From an uncultured Blautia sp. (GTDB taxonomy: Bacteria; Bacillota; Clostridia; Lachnospirales; Lachnospiraceae), in NCBI GenBank assembly GCA_934358405.1, contig CAKRKL010000113.1, forward strand, positions 1 to 6,411: a stretch of DNA of 6,411 nucleotides, written 5' to 3'. Both the position numbers and the translations under genes were made by a program. Below, in pieces: positions 6,336-6,411 of this stretch. Position 1 is the first letter of the stretch, and every line of letters begins with the position of its first letter. Below the pieces are notes generated by a model. The model did not search any database, was not told the origin of the DNA, and saw nothing but the letters and a program-made list of their open reading frames with translations.

Positions 6336-6411
6336 TTAAAATCCTCTTATCTCTTCCTCCTCAGAGTGGGTTTTGTCAATGGAGCGGATTTCCAGGAAGT
6401 AGCTGTAATTA
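6336..6411 (-). CDS. Possible C-terminal end of an unidentified protein
   Basis: A minus-strand frame is open from the window edge for 24 codons and ends in TAA at 6338-6336. The residues start NYSYFLEIRSIDKTHSEEEE and finish IRGF. The composition (aromatic and hydrophobic, then an acidic polar tail) looks like a protein end. However, other frames are also open over this short stretch, so it may be chance. I do not recognise the family. If real, the gene ends directly before the palindrome, in the same direction as nptA and without an intrinsic terminator. Confidence 0.35.
   Translation of the reverse strand, partial: NYSYFLEIRSIDKTHSEEEEIRGF

Noticed and set aside
6374..6379. TTGACA on the minus strand as a -35 for the nptA operon
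   Set aside because: No acceptable -10 lies 16-18 bases downstream, and it falls in the possible upstream reading frame.

Overview
The window looks like chromosome of a low-to-moderate-GC Firmicute, most likely a gut Lachnospiraceae-type clostridium. This is inferred from AG-rich Shine-Dalgarno sites (GGGAGG, AAGGAG), sigma-A-type promoters, a short Bacillus-type NagB, and a fused Na/Pi cotransporter-PhoU protein next to a PhoB/PhoR-like pair. No mobile element, CRISPR array, tRNA or rRNA was seen.

Left part (1-1628): two genes read leftward. The downstream one is the first 25 codons of a sugar-type nucleotidyltransferase, cut by the window edge. Before it comes a 416-residue Gfo/Idh/MocA oxidoreductase with an unusual cysteine cluster. 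The oxidoreductase has a strong promoter (TTGCAA-17-TATAAT) in the 187-bp divergent region it shares with nagB. A second possible promoter and a small hairpin lie between the two leftward genes.

Middle (1629-2403): nagB, glucosamine-6-phosphate deaminase, reads rightward alone. It ends at a 13-bp GC-core hairpin that serves as a terminator on both strands and overlaps the 3' end of the convergent histidine kinase gene.

Right part (2383-6335): a leftward operon in transcription order nptA (Na+/phosphate cotransporter fused to a PhoU domain), a PhoB/OmpR-type response regulator, and a PhoR-type sensor kinase overlapping it by ATGA. Upstream of nptA are TT(T/A)ACA repeats, two of them exactly 11 bp apart, an 18-bp perfect palindrome and a TATATT -10. 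Together they look like a Pho-box promoter. The likely logic is a self-controlled phosphate-starvation module: the regulator activates the operon that encodes it, the transporter and the kinase. At the far right edge a 24-codon leftward reading frame may be the end of another gene.

Nothing here is a clearly new system. The most informative points are the candidate Pho box with its palindrome, the PhoU-fused transporter in one operon with its regulators, and the Cys-cluster oxidoreductase subfamily of unknown substrate.
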